Position numbers and translations under genes: made by a program
From: Sediminibacterium sp. Gen4
GTDB taxonomy: Bacteria > Bacteroidota > Bacteroidia > Chitinophagales > Chitinophagaceae
DNA length: 64,000 nucleotides
Assembly (NCBI GenBank): GCA_013391385.1
Contig: JACBFI010000018.1
Span: 1-64,000 of the forward strand
Direction: 5' to 3'
Notes under the pieces: generated by a model
Seen by the model: only the letters and a program-made list of their open reading frames with translations
Databases searched by the model: none
What the model was told of the DNA's origin: nothing
Shown: positions 16,547 through 25,160 of the stretch, one piece after another
How positions within the stretch are numbered: the first letter of the stretch is position 1
Layout of the letters: each line of letters begins with the position of its first letter

Positions 16547-19500
16547 ATGGAAAAAAAGTACTGGCAAAGTTTTGGAGAGCTGAATCAGTCTGAGGCTTAC
16601 AATAAAGAAGTAAAAGACGAATTCAAGGAAGAATTGCCTTTTGTAGGTGATGAAAGCAAGAGTTTCCTGGAAACAGCTGCTCCGCGCAGAGACTTTCTGA
16701 AGTACCTGGGATTTAGTACTGCTGCTGCTGCCGTAGCTGCGAGTTGTGAAATGCCCGTAAAGAAAGCCATTCCTTTCGCTAATAAGCCAGAAGATATCGT
16801 TCCCGGTATCTCTAATTACTATGCAACCACTTATGTTCAAGATGGTGATGTAGTAAGTGTTTTGGCGAAAGTGCGTGATGGTCGTCCGATTAAAATTGAA
16901 GGTAATGACCTAAGCCCGATCACTAAAGGCGGTACTTCTGCCCGTGTTCAGGCTTCTGTGTTAGACCTCTATGATACTGCTCGTTTGCGCTTCCCTACCA
17001 TCGATGGTAAAGAAGTAACATTCGAAGCTATTGATAAAGCATTAGCCGGTGCAGTAGGTGGTAATGTGGTGATCTTGACCAGCACTATCACTTCTCCATC
17101 AACCAAAGCTATCATTGCTGAATTCCTCGCTAAGAATCCCGGTAGCCGCCACGTAACATATGATGCTGTTTCTTACAGTGCCATGTTGCAAGCCAATGAA
17201 GCTACTTACGGTGTTCGCGGTATTCCTTCTTATCATTTTGAGAATGCAAAAGCTATTGTGAGCTTGGGTGCTGATTTCCTGGGTACCTGGTTGAGTCCGG
17301 TTGAATTCTCTAAACAATATGCTAGCGGTAAAAAGATCGACGAGAAGAACCCAAGCATGAGCAAGCACATTCATTTTGAATCTGTAGCTTCTCTGACCGG
17401 TTCTAATGCGGATGAAAAATATTTACACCGCCCATCTGAAACAGGTGCTATTGCTGCTGCTTTATTGAGTGCAGTAAATGGACAAGCTGTTACAGGTATC
17501 AGTGATGCAAAACTGAAAGCGGGTATTGAAAAAGCTGCGAAAGCGCTGAATGAAAATAAAGGTGCTGCATTGGTGGTAGCAGGAAGCAATGATGTGAATG
17601 TTCAGATCATTGTGAACGCCATCAACAATGCCATCGGTGCCGGTGGAACTACCATCAACTGGGGTGTGCTGAATCACCAGCGTGCAGGTGTAGATGCTGA
17701 TTTTGTGAGATTGGTGGAAGACATGAATGCAGGAATTGTAAATACTTTATTGGTGTATGGTGCCAATCCTGCTTACACTTGGTTCGATGCTGAGAAATTC
17801 AAAGCCGGACTGAAAAAAGTAAGAACCACCGTTTCTTTTGCTTCTAAAGTGGATGAAACTGCTGAACTGTGTAAGTTCGTAGTACCTGATCACCACTATC
17901 TGGAAAGCTGGGGTGATGCAGAAGCCAAAACCGGTCATTTCTCTTTCATCCAACCTACTATTTATCCTTTATTCAAAACACGTCAGTGGCAAGATAGCCT
18001 GCTGAAGTGGAGTGGTAATACATCCGATTATCTTGCTTATCTGAAAAACTTCTGGAGTGCTAAACTGGGCGGACAAACCGGTTGGGATAAAGCATTGCAA
18101 GATGGTGTGATCAGTATAGGTGAATCAGCTACCAAGCCTGGTTCTTTCAATGGCGCTGCTGTAGGTGCTGCTGTTGCTGCTGCTACATCCGGTAAGAAAG
18201 CTGGTAAGTATGAATTGGTGCTGTATGAAAAAGTAGGTATCGGTGCCGGACAAGGTGCTTCTAACCCATGGTTACAAGAGTTGCCAGATCCTGTTACACG
18301 TGCTACTTGGGATAACTACGTAATTGTTTCTCCTGCATTGGCGAGAACCATGCTGGATATTGATTTGAATAATGGCGGACAAGCGGATGCTTATGAAGTA
18401 AATCCTCCAAAGAAAGTGGTGAAAGTAGTTGCCAATGGCAAAGAAATTTCACTGCCTGTATTGATCATTCCCGGCACACATCCTGATACCATCGGTATCG
18501 CGGTAGGATATGGCCGTAGCAATAATATTGGTAAAGCTGCTGCAGGTGTTGGACAAAATGCATTCCCACTGGCAAGCATCAGCAATGGTGTGGTAAGCTT
18601 TAGCAATAGCAGTGTTGAGATCACTGTAACCGGTGAAAAATATCCGGTGGCATTGACACAAACACACAATCGTTATGATACCACGCAAGGTAATCGTACC
18701 GAGGTAATGAAAGAATTGACACTCGCTGATTATAAAAAACATCCAACAGAGATCCGTGAAGAGCGCGACAATGAATTGAAGCCTTGGGGCGGATTGGAGA
18801 AGTTTGAAAGTCAGGGTACCATTTATCCAGTGTTCGATAGACCGGGTATCAAATGGGGCATGAGTGTAGACTTGAACACTTGTACCGGTTGTGGTGCTTG
18901 TGTGGTGGCTTGTAATGCGGAGAACAACGTTTCTGTAGTAGGTAAGCCGGAGGTATTACGCGGACATGAAATGCATTGGTTACGTATCGACCGTTATTAC
19001 AGCGGTGATATGGATAATCCAAACGTAGTATTCCAGCCGCTGATGTGTCAGCACTGTGATAACGCTCCATGTGAGAACGTTTGTCCGGTAGCAGCTACCA
19101 ACCACAGTTCAGAAGGTATCAACCAAATGACGTATAACCGTTGTATCGGTACCAGATATTGTGCAAACAACTGTCCATATAAAGTACGTCGCTTTAACTG
19201 GTCAGACTACACAGGATCAGACAGCTTTGGTAATAACCAAGAAGGTATTGTAAACGATGTGGTGTTGAACATGAATGATGATCTGACCCGCATGGTACTG
19301 AATCCGGATGTAACTGTACGTTCACGTGGTGTGATCGAAAAATGTTCATTCTGCGTACAGCGTTTACAAGAGAGCAAGCTGAAAGCGAAGAAAGAAAGCA
19401 GACCAATGGTAGATAGCGATATCAAAGTAGCATGTCAACAGGCATGTCCTACCAACGCGATCACTTTTGGTAATGCCAATGATAAACATAGCGCCATCAC

Positions 19501-19654
19501 CATGGTGAGAACGGAGAATCCGAATCGTCAGTTCTATGTATTGGAGCAACTGCACGTATTACCGGGTGTTACTTACTTAGCGAAAGTGCGTAACACAGAA
19601 TCGGCGCATGGTGAAGGAAAGCATGAAACTAAAAAAGAAGCAGAACACGCATAG
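16547..19654 (+). CDS. actB: Alternative complex III subunit ActB, molybdopterin-like/Fe-S protein
   Basis: This protein has 1035 residues. A Tat-type signal (RRDFLKYLGFSTAAAAVAASC, about residues 47-67) sends the folded protein to the periplasmic side. Residues 70-740 resemble the molybdopterin oxidoreductase fold, and the C-terminal 270 residues a four-cluster ferredoxin domain. Cysteine groups are CTGCGACVVAC (~777), CQHCDNAPCENVC (~833), CIGTRYCANNC (~865), CSFC (~932) and CQQAC (~962). In this family the molybdopterin domain is known to lack the cofactor, so ActB works as an electron-transfer subunit. Its place between actA and the NrfD-like actC is standard. Confidence 0.95.
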   Translation: MEKKYWQSFGELNQSEAYNKEVKDEFKEELPFVGDESKSFLETAAPRRDFLKYLGFSTAAAAVAASCEMPVKKAIPFANKPEDIVPGISNYYATTYVQDGDVVSVLAKVRDGRPIKIEGNDLSPITKGGTSARVQASVLDLYDTARLRFPTIDGKEVTFEAIDKALAGAVGGNVVILTSTITSPSTKAIIAEFLAKNPGSRHVTYDAVSYSAMLQANEATYGVRGIPSYHFENAKAIVSLGADFLGTWLSPVEFSKQYASGKKIDEKNPSMSKHIHFESVASLTGSNADEKYLHRPSETGAIAAALLSAVNGQAVTGISDAKLKAGIEKAAKALNENKGAALVVAGSNDVNVQIIVNAINNAIGAGGTTINWGVLNHQRAGVDADFVRLVEDMNAGIVNTLLVYGANPAYTWFDAEKFKAGLKKVRTTVSFASKVDETAELCKFVVPDHHYLESWGDAEAKTGHFSFIQPTIYPLFKTRQWQDSLLKWSGNTSDYLAYLKNFWSAKLGGQTGWDKALQDGVISIGESATKPGSFNGAAVGAAVAAATSGKKAGKYELVLYEKVGIGAGQGASNPWLQELPDPVTRATWDNYVIVSPALARTMLDIDLNNGGQADAYEVNPPKKVVKVVANGKEISLPVLIIPGTHPDTIGIAVGYGRSNNIGKAAAGVGQNAFPLASISNGVVSFSNSSVEITVTGEKYPVALTQTHNRYDTTQGNRTEVMKELTLADYKKHPTEIREERDNELKPWGGLEKFESQGTIYPVFDRPGIKWGMSVDLNTCTGCGACVVACNAENNVSVVGKPEVLRGHEMHWLRIDRYYSGDMDNPNVVFQPLMCQHCDNAPCENVCPVAATNHSSEGINQMTYNRCIGTRYCANNCPYKVRRFNWSDYTGSDSFGNNQEGIVNDVVLNMNDDLTRMVLNPDVTVRSRGVIEKCSFCVQRLQESKLKAKKESRPMVDSDIKVACQQACPTNAITFGNANDKHSAITMVRTENPNRQFYVLEQLHVLPGVTYLAKVRNTESAHGEGKHETKKEAEHA

Positions 19655-19658
19655 AAGT

Positions 19659-19718
19659 CAAAAGTGAAAAGTCAAAAGTGAAAAAATATTTCACGTTTCA
19701 CTTTTGACCTTTCACTTT
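19659..19718. repeat. Word-repeat palindrome between actB and actC, GTGAAAAG family
   Basis: Arms 19661-19683 and 19696-19718 pair over 23 bp with one mismatch. The words match those at 5627-5693 and 28049-28109. A second small word repeat (ATGGACCATCAACCATGG and CCCATGGACC) follows at 19742-19769. Confidence 0.85.
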
Positions 19719-19782
19719 AACTCAAAAGATCTAAAATAACTATGGACCATCAACCATGGCCCATGGACCAAAATAAGACCAG

Positions 19783-21225
19783 ATGCATTTAAAGTACGAA
19801 TCACAGCTTAGAGAACCGTTGGTGTACGGTGACAAAACTTACCATCAGGTAACAGAAGACATCGTTAAGCCTATTGAAGCCAAGCCTACCAAATTATGGT
19901 ACATCGGCTTTTATATCTCTGTAGCCCTTTTGTTGTTTGGTGTATATAGCGTTTATCGTGAGGTGACTTACGGTATTGGACAGTGGAACCTGAATAAGAC
20001 CATTGGATGGGGTTGGGATATCACCAACTTCGTATGGTGGGTAGGTATCGGTCACGCGGGTACACTGATCTCAGCAATCTTATTGCTGTTCCGTCAGGGT
20101 TGGAGAACAGGTGTGAACCGTGCTGCGGAAGCAATGACCATCTTCGCGGTAATGTGTGCGGGTCAGTTCCCGATTTTCCACATGGGTCGTGTATGGATGG
20201 CTTTCTTCGTACTTCCTTATCCAAATACACGTGGTCCTTTATGGGTGAACTTTAACTCACCATTGTTGTGGGACGTATTTGCGATCTCTACTTATTTTAC
20301 GGTATCTCTTTTATTCTGGTACTCTGGTTTGATTCCTGACTTTGCAACCGTTCGTGATCGTGCCTTCACAAAACTGCGTAAGCGTTTGTATGGTATCGCT
20401 TCTTTCGGTTGGACAGGTTCTACCAAACACTGGCAGCGTCATGAGAGTCTTTCACTGGTTTTGGCCGGTTTGAGTACACCACTGGTATTGTCAGTACACA
20501 CGATCGTATCCTTTGACTTCGCTACCTCAGTAATTCCCGGCTGGCACACCACGATCTTCCCGCCTTATTTCGTTGCGGGTGCGATCTTCTCCGGATTTGC
20601 GATGGTACAAACACTGATGGTGATCGTTCGTAAAGTATTCGGAATGGAAGACTATATCACCATGGGTCACATCGAAGCGATGAACAAGGTGATTGTATTA
20701 ACAGGTTCTATCGTGGGTGTTGCCTACCTCACTGAGTTATTCATGGGTTGGTATAGCCAAAATAAATATGAAGGATACACATTCTGGTATAGCCGTGCTT
20801 ACCTGTTCAGTCCATATGGATGGAGCTATTGGGGTATGATGGCATGTAACGTATTGAGTCCGCAGATCTTCTGGTTCCGCAAAATGAGAAGAAACCTGTT
20901 TGTGACCTTCTTCATGAGTATCATCGTAAACATCGGTATGTGGTTTGAGCGTTTTGTGATCATCGTTACTTCATTGTATCGTGATTACTTACCATCAAGC
21001 TGGTCTGTATACTATAGTCCAACCATCTGGGAGATCGGTTTCTATGCCGGTACATTCGGATTGTTCTTTACCTGCTTCTTCCTTTTCGCGAAATACTTCC
21101 CTGTAATCGCGATCGCAGAGATCAAGTATGTATTGAAAACAACAGGTGAAGGCTATAAGAATAAGATGGGCAATATCGAAGAGCAGAAACTGGAAGAGTT
21201 TGTGCATGAGCAAGCGCACCATTGA
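19783..21225 (+). CDS. actC: Alternative complex III subunit ActC, NrfD-like membrane protein
   Basis: This protein has 480 residues and about ten transmembrane helices of the NrfD/PsrC (polysulfide reductase) family. It starts LKYESQLREPLVYGDKTYHQVTEDI, with the conserved N-terminal REPL pattern of ActC. It is thought to be one of two quinol-interacting membrane subunits; ActF is the second. Buried charged or polar residues such as GIGHAGTLISAIL and HETIV-like SVHTIVSFDFA resemble known ActC motifs. It keeps the family's usual length. Gene order actB-actC-actD is standard. Confidence 0.94.
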   Translation: MHLKYESQLREPLVYGDKTYHQVTEDIVKPIEAKPTKLWYIGFYISVALLLFGVYSVYREVTYGIGQWNLNKTIGWGWDITNFVWWVGIGHAGTLISAILLLFRQGWRTGVNRAAEAMTIFAVMCAGQFPIFHMGRVWMAFFVLPYPNTRGPLWVNFNSPLLWDVFAISTYFTVSLLFWYSGLIPDFATVRDRAFTKLRKRLYGIASFGWTGSTKHWQRHESLSLVLAGLSTPLVLSVHTIVSFDFATSVIPGWHTTIFPPYFVAGAIFSGFAMVQTLMVIVRKVFGMEDYITMGHIEAMNKVIVLTGSIVGVAYLTELFMGWYSQNKYEGYTFWYSRAYLFSPYGWSYWGMMACNVLSPQIFWFRKMRRNLFVTFFMSIIVNIGMWFERFVIIVTSLYRDYLPSSWSVYYSPTIWEIGFYAGTFGLFFTCFFLFAKYFPVIAIAEIKYVLKTTGEGYKNKMGNIEEQKLEEFVHEQAHH

Positions 21226-21231
21226 TAATGT

Positions 21232-21338
21232 GCCAATTTGAAAATTTGAAAATTTGAAAATGATGATTTGATTGATTTGAAACCCGAAAAAGAAACAGCG
21301 ATTGCTTTTCATTTTCAAATTTTCAAATTCTCAAATTG
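21232..21338. repeat. Word-repeat palindrome between actC and actD, TTTCAAA family
   Basis: Thirty-nt arms at 21234-21263 and 21309-21338 are inverted repeats of TTTGAAAA words with two mismatches. They form a long AT-rich hairpin inside the operon. Confidence 0.85.
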
Positions 21339-21353
21339 TTTAATTAGAATAAC

Positions 21354-21944
21354 ATGGCAAAAAAGAAATTCGTAGTAGGCTGTTTTGATGATGAAGCAGT
21401 ATTGTTTCCTGCGGTGAAGAAAGTTCGTACGTCAGGTTACAAGATCCATGACGTATACACACCGTTTGCGGTACATGGATTGGATCATGCACTGGGATTG
21501 AGAGAGACCAGTTTGCATACTGCAGGTTTCATCTATGGTATCACCGGTACCACAACAGCATTAAGCTGTATCAGCTGGATCTTTACCCGCGACTGGCCTT
21601 TGAACATTGGTGGTAAACCTCACTTTGCATTACCTGCATGGGTTCCTATCATGTTCGAGTTGACAGTATTGTTTGCGGCGGTAGGAATGGTACTGACTTT
21701 CTGCTACCTGTGCCAACTGGCTCCATTTGTGAAGAAACATCATTTCCATCCCCGTGCAACAGATGATCTGTTTGTAATGGTGATTGAGTGTACCGATAAA
21801 ACCAATACCGATGATCTGAAAGCATTCCTCACCAGCAATGGTGCTGTTGAAACAGATGTTCAGGTTGCTGAAGATGGCTGGTGGTTAGGTCGTTACGACA
21901 AAGACGAAATGCCGTTTGAAAACAAAGAAATCGTTGCTGCTTAA
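21354..21944 (+). CDS. actD: Alternative complex III subunit ActD (DUF3341)
   Basis: This protein has 196 residues. DUF3341 features are visible: an N-terminal cytoplasmic alpha/beta domain with VGCFDDEAVLFPAVKKVRTSGYKIHDVYTPFAVHGLDHALGLR, two transmembrane helices (about 62-80 and 95-120), and a C-terminal domain ending in DGWWLGRYD-type residues. ActD is a structural subunit without cofactors, bound to ActC/ActF in the membrane. It is 19 nt upstream of actE. Confidence 0.94.
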   Translation: MAKKKFVVGCFDDEAVLFPAVKKVRTSGYKIHDVYTPFAVHGLDHALGLRETSLHTAGFIYGITGTTTALSCISWIFTRDWPLNIGGKPHFALPAWVPIMFELTVLFAAVGMVLTFCYLCQLAPFVKKHHFHPRATDDLFVMVIECTDKTNTDDLKAFLTSNGAVETDVQVAEDGWWLGRYDKDEMPFENKEIVAA

Positions 21945-21963
21945 TTTTTGAATAAGAAAGAAG

Positions 21964-22584
21964 ATGAAGAAATTACTGATCATAGCTCTTGCTGCCACTG
22001 CAACTACCATCGTAGCTTGTAGTGATGTTAAGCGTACGCCGGGTACCATTTATATGCCTGATATGGCTTATAGCCGTGCCTACGAGTCTTATGCAGATTA
22101 TAGCAATCTGACTGAGAAAGGAATTCATTACACAGCAATGCCTGTTGAAGGTACCATGCCAAGAGGTGCTGAGTTGCCTTTCCATATTGCAAAAGATGCT
22201 CCCGGTGACACCACTAATTACAATGCATCAAAAGCAGTACCCAATCCAATAGAGTCTATGAGCGAAGCAGAGACCATCGAAGCTGAGCGTTTGTATCAGA
22301 TCAACTGTGGTATTTGCCATGGCAATAAGTTGGATGGTAATGGTCCGTTGTACAAAGATGGCAATGGTCCGTATGCAGCTAAACCAGCAACACTGGTAGG
22401 GGATGCGAAATATGAAGCCATGCCTGATGGACAAATGTTCTACTCTGTAGCTTATGGAAAGAACATGATGGGTTCTTATGCATCTCAGCTCAACCGTAAG
22501 CAACGCTGGATGGTGATCAAGTACATCAAGAACAAACAAAAAGAAGCAAAAGCAGCTGCCTCAACAACAACTGCCGCGAAATAA
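21964..22584 (+). CDS. actE: Alternative complex III subunit ActE, monoheme cytochrome c lipoprotein
   Basis: This protein has 206 residues. A lipoprotein signal (KKLLIIALAATATTIVAC) places a lipidated Cys near residue 19. The cytochrome c domain has the heme-binding motif CGICH at about 115 and a probable axial Met in the GKNMMGSYASQL stretch at about 169. ActE passes electrons within complex III or to the oxidase. It is followed after 39 nt by actF. The C-terminus is a short Ala/Lys/Thr tail. Confidence 0.94.
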   Translation: MKKLLIIALAATATTIVACSDVKRTPGTIYMPDMAYSRAYESYADYSNLTEKGIHYTAMPVEGTMPRGAELPFHIAKDAPGDTTNYNASKAVPNPIESMSEAETIEAERLYQINCGICHGNKLDGNGPLYKDGNGPYAAKPATLVGDAKYEAMPDGQMFYSVAYGKNMMGSYASQLNRKQRWMVIKYIKNKQKEAKAAASTTTAAK

Positions 22585-22623
22585 AAATCGATTTCAAATA
22601 GCTCCGGACTTTAATCCGGAAGA

Positions 22624-23871
22624 ATGATTAAAAGAATAAAAATGGCATCTATCAAAACGCAATTTGAGATACCCGGAAAAATGAAAACATGGTCTTATGC
22701 CTTGATCGGTGTAGGTCTTGTAGCGCTGATCGCCGGACTCGTGATCAAAGGTTTCAGTTCTGATGAACATGAGCAAACCATTTTCTGGGGTACACTGATG
22801 TATAATACCATTTTCTGGACACTGGTATGTAATGCCAGCATGTTCTTTATTTGCGTTACTACTTTGGCCATGGGTGGATGGCAGCAGTCATTCCGCCGTA
22901 TCCCTGAAGCCATTTCTACCATGGTACCTATTTTCGGTGCCATCACTTTTGCTGTATTGATTTATGTAGTAGTTGGACATAAGCACCATATCTACCACTG
23001 GTTGGATAGTGAGGCAGTAGCCAATGACCCGATCCTGAAAGGAAAAGCAGGCTTTTTGAATCCTGTATTCTTTATCGTTTGGACTACTTTGACCATCGGT
23101 TTGTGGAGCATCTTAGGTTGGAGAATGCGTCAGATCAGTAGTGAAGCGGATGAAGCTCCAATGGATGCTGAAAAAGGAGCTAGTTATATCTGGAGAAATA
23201 CCATCCGTGCTGCTTTGTTTACCGTATGGTTTGCATTAACTGTAGGTTCTACCATTCCTTGGTTGTGGATGATGAGTATCGATGCACACTGGTACTCTAC
23301 GATGTATAGCTGGTACACTTTTGCAAGTTCATTTGTATCAGGTATGTCGTTGGTAGCTCTTTGGGTAATTTACCTGAAGAACAAAGGATACCTCGAGTTA
23401 ACTTCTCAGGAACACTTGCATGATATCGGAAAGTTCATGTTTGCGTTCTCTATTTTCTGGACCTATTTATGGTTCTCTCAGTACATGTTGATCTGGTATG
23501 CAAATATTCCTGAAGAAACTGTTTACTTCAAACACAGAGTACAAGGTCCATATAAAGGCATCTTCTTCCTGAACCTCATCATCAACTTCTTATGTCCTTT
23601 GTTGATCCTGATGAAACGCTCAGCGAAGAGAAATTACACACTTGTAACTTTTATGGCAGTATTGATCATCTTTGGGCATTGGATCGATTTCTACCAAATG
23701 ATCATGGGAAGTTTGTCTAAAGAACACGTGACTTTAGGCTGGTTAGATTTCGGAATTCTGAGCTTGTTTGTGGGTATGATGATCTTGGGTGTAGGAAAAG
23801 CGTTGACTAAAAAACCATTGGTACCGAAATATCATCCTTTCTTGAAAGAGAGTGTGATTCACCAGGTATAG
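22624..23871 (+). CDS. actF: Alternative complex III subunit ActF, NrfD-like membrane protein
   Basis: This protein has 415 residues and about ten transmembrane helices, and is related to ActC. Typical sequences are HHIYHWLDSEAVANDPILKGKAGFLNP (about residue 120) and FWTYLWFSQYMLIWYANIPEET (about 285). It is expected to form the second quinone-site or proton-pathway half of the complex. The start may be ATG 22624 or ATG 22642 (MASIKTQFEIPGKM); the second has an A-rich leader and looks equally good. It closes the act genes; a TTTCAAA-family palindrome separates it from coxB. Confidence 0.92.
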   Translation: MIKRIKMASIKTQFEIPGKMKTWSYALIGVGLVALIAGLVIKGFSSDEHEQTIFWGTLMYNTIFWTLVCNASMFFICVTTLAMGGWQQSFRRIPEAISTMVPIFGAITFAVLIYVVVGHKHHIYHWLDSEAVANDPILKGKAGFLNPVFFIVWTTLTIGLWSILGWRMRQISSEADEAPMDAEKGASYIWRNTIRAALFTVWFALTVGSTIPWLWMMSIDAHWYSTMYSWYTFASSFVSGMSLVALWVIYLKNKGYLELTSQEHLHDIGKFMFAFSIFWTYLWFSQYMLIWYANIPEETVYFKHRVQGPYKGIFFLNLIINFLCPLLILMKRSAKRNYTLVTFMAVLIIFGHWIDFYQMIMGSLSKEHVTLGWLDFGILSLFVGMMILGVGKALTKKPLVPKYHPFLKESVIHQV

Positions 23872-23895
23872 AATTTGTCCGAAAGGACTCAGTTA

Positions 23896-24000
23896 GAGAA
23901 AATTTGAAAATTTGAAGATTTGAAAATGAATATGTATTTGAATAACCGAAAATGATGATAATCTCATTTTCAAATTTTCAAATTAATACATTCTCAAATT
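23896..24000. repeat. Word-repeat palindrome between actF and coxB, TTTCAAA family
   Basis: The left arm from 23896 (GAGAAAATTTGAAAATTTGA..) pairs with TCATTTTCAAATTTTCAAATT near 23964-23984 and, alternatively, with CTCAAATT at 23993-24000. It is the third such element in this operon. Confidence 0.8.
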
Positions 24001-24020
24001 GATTTAATACTGATAGCATT

Positions 24021-25097
24021 ATGACAATGTTTTTAACAACAGCCGTAATCGTACTGATCTTCGTGGTGATCTTCCAGATCGCGAAAGCAAGTGAATATGT
24101 TTCAGTACTGAAAGGAGAAGAAGTTAGCCGTAAGCAGAACAATAAGATCAATGGATTCCTGATGATCGGTTTTCTGGTATTGGGTCTGATCGGTGTATGG
24201 TATTGTAATGAACTGTACTATGGCAAGACCTTATTGGTTCAGGATGCTGCCAGTGTGGAAGGTGCTCGTGTTGACTCCATGTTATGGGTTACATTGGCTG
24301 TTACCGGTATCGTATTCATTATTACCCAGATCATTCTTTTCTGGTTTGCTTATAAATACCAGGAAAGTGATACACGCAAAGTATTCTTCTTCCCTCATAA
24401 CAATAAATTGGAGATTATCTGGACTGTAATCCCTGCGATTGCATTAACAGTATTGGTGGTGATCGGGTTGCGTAACTGGTTCCTATTTACTGGTGAAGCT
24501 CCTCAAAATGCCATGGTGGTAGAAGTAACCGGAAAACAATTTGGATGGATCTATCGCTATCCGGGTAAAGATGGTTCTTTCGGTAAAAAATATTATAAGA
24601 ACATTGATAATGCTAGCAACAGTTTAGGTTTGATCTGGGAAGATGAATTAGCGCATGATGATGTAGTGATGGAACAAACCATGTACCTCGTGAAAGGAAA
24701 GCCTGTTAAATTGATCATCGGTTCAAGAGACGTGATTCATGACGTAGGTCTATCTCATTTCCGTATGAAGATGGATGCGGTTCCGGGTATCCCAACAACC
24801 TTATGGTTTACGCCAAAGTACACCACCAAAGAAATGAAAGAGTTGACCAATAATCCCGATTTCCAATATGAAATCAGTTGCGACCAAATGTGTGGCAATG
24901 GTCACTACTCTATGAAAGGGGTGATTGAAGTAGTAGAACAGGAAGAATATGATGCATGGATGGTAAAACAAAAGCCATACTATGTACAGCAGTTCCCTGA
25001 GAAAGATCCTGCTGCTCCAAAGCCGGCTACAGACAGCGTAAAGACAGCTTCTGCGAAGCCTGTTGAAGCAGCAAAGAAAGCAGTAGCCAAATTGTAA
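24021..25097 (+). CDS. coxB: Cytochrome c oxidase subunit II
   Basis: This protein has 358 residues. Transmembrane helices at about 5-20, 45-65, 90-112 and 130-150 are followed by the periplasmic cupredoxin domain. The CuA ligands are visible: VIHDVG (His, about 238) and CDQMCGNGHYSM (about 287-298: two Cys, Glu replaced by the Gln backbone ligand position, His, Met). The extra N-terminal helices are usual for Bacteroidota subunit II. It ends with an Ala/Lys/Pro tail and has no fused cytochrome c. CoxB takes electrons from the complex III cytochromes and passes them to CoxA. Confidence 0.95.
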   Translation: MTMFLTTAVIVLIFVVIFQIAKASEYVSVLKGEEVSRKQNNKINGFLMIGFLVLGLIGVWYCNELYYGKTLLVQDAASVEGARVDSMLWVTLAVTGIVFIITQIILFWFAYKYQESDTRKVFFFPHNNKLEIIWTVIPAIALTVLVVIGLRNWFLFTGEAPQNAMVVEVTGKQFGWIYRYPGKDGSFGKKYYKNIDNASNSLGLIWEDELAHDDVVMEQTMYLVKGKPVKLIIGSRDVIHDVGLSHFRMKMDAVPGIPTTLWFTPKYTTKEMKELTNNPDFQYEISCDQMCGNGHYSMKGVIEVVEQEEYDAWMVKQKPYYVQQFPEKDPAAPKPATDSVKTASAKPVEAAKKAVAKL

Positions 25098-25160
25098 AAC
25101 ATTGTTCAACCGTAATAGCAATCGGTTGTTATCATTGATAGAAATTTTTAAAAGAAGATT

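Noticed and set aside
16547-19654. ActB as formate dehydrogenase or nitrate reductase
   Set aside because: The gene order and the combined molybdopterin-like and ferredoxin domains fit ActB of alternative complex III, which is not a catalytic molybdoenzyme.
16308-24000. Repeat-rich spacers as CRISPR arrays
   Set aside because: The repeats are short words in opposite orientations with no constant repeat or spacer length, and no cas genes are present.
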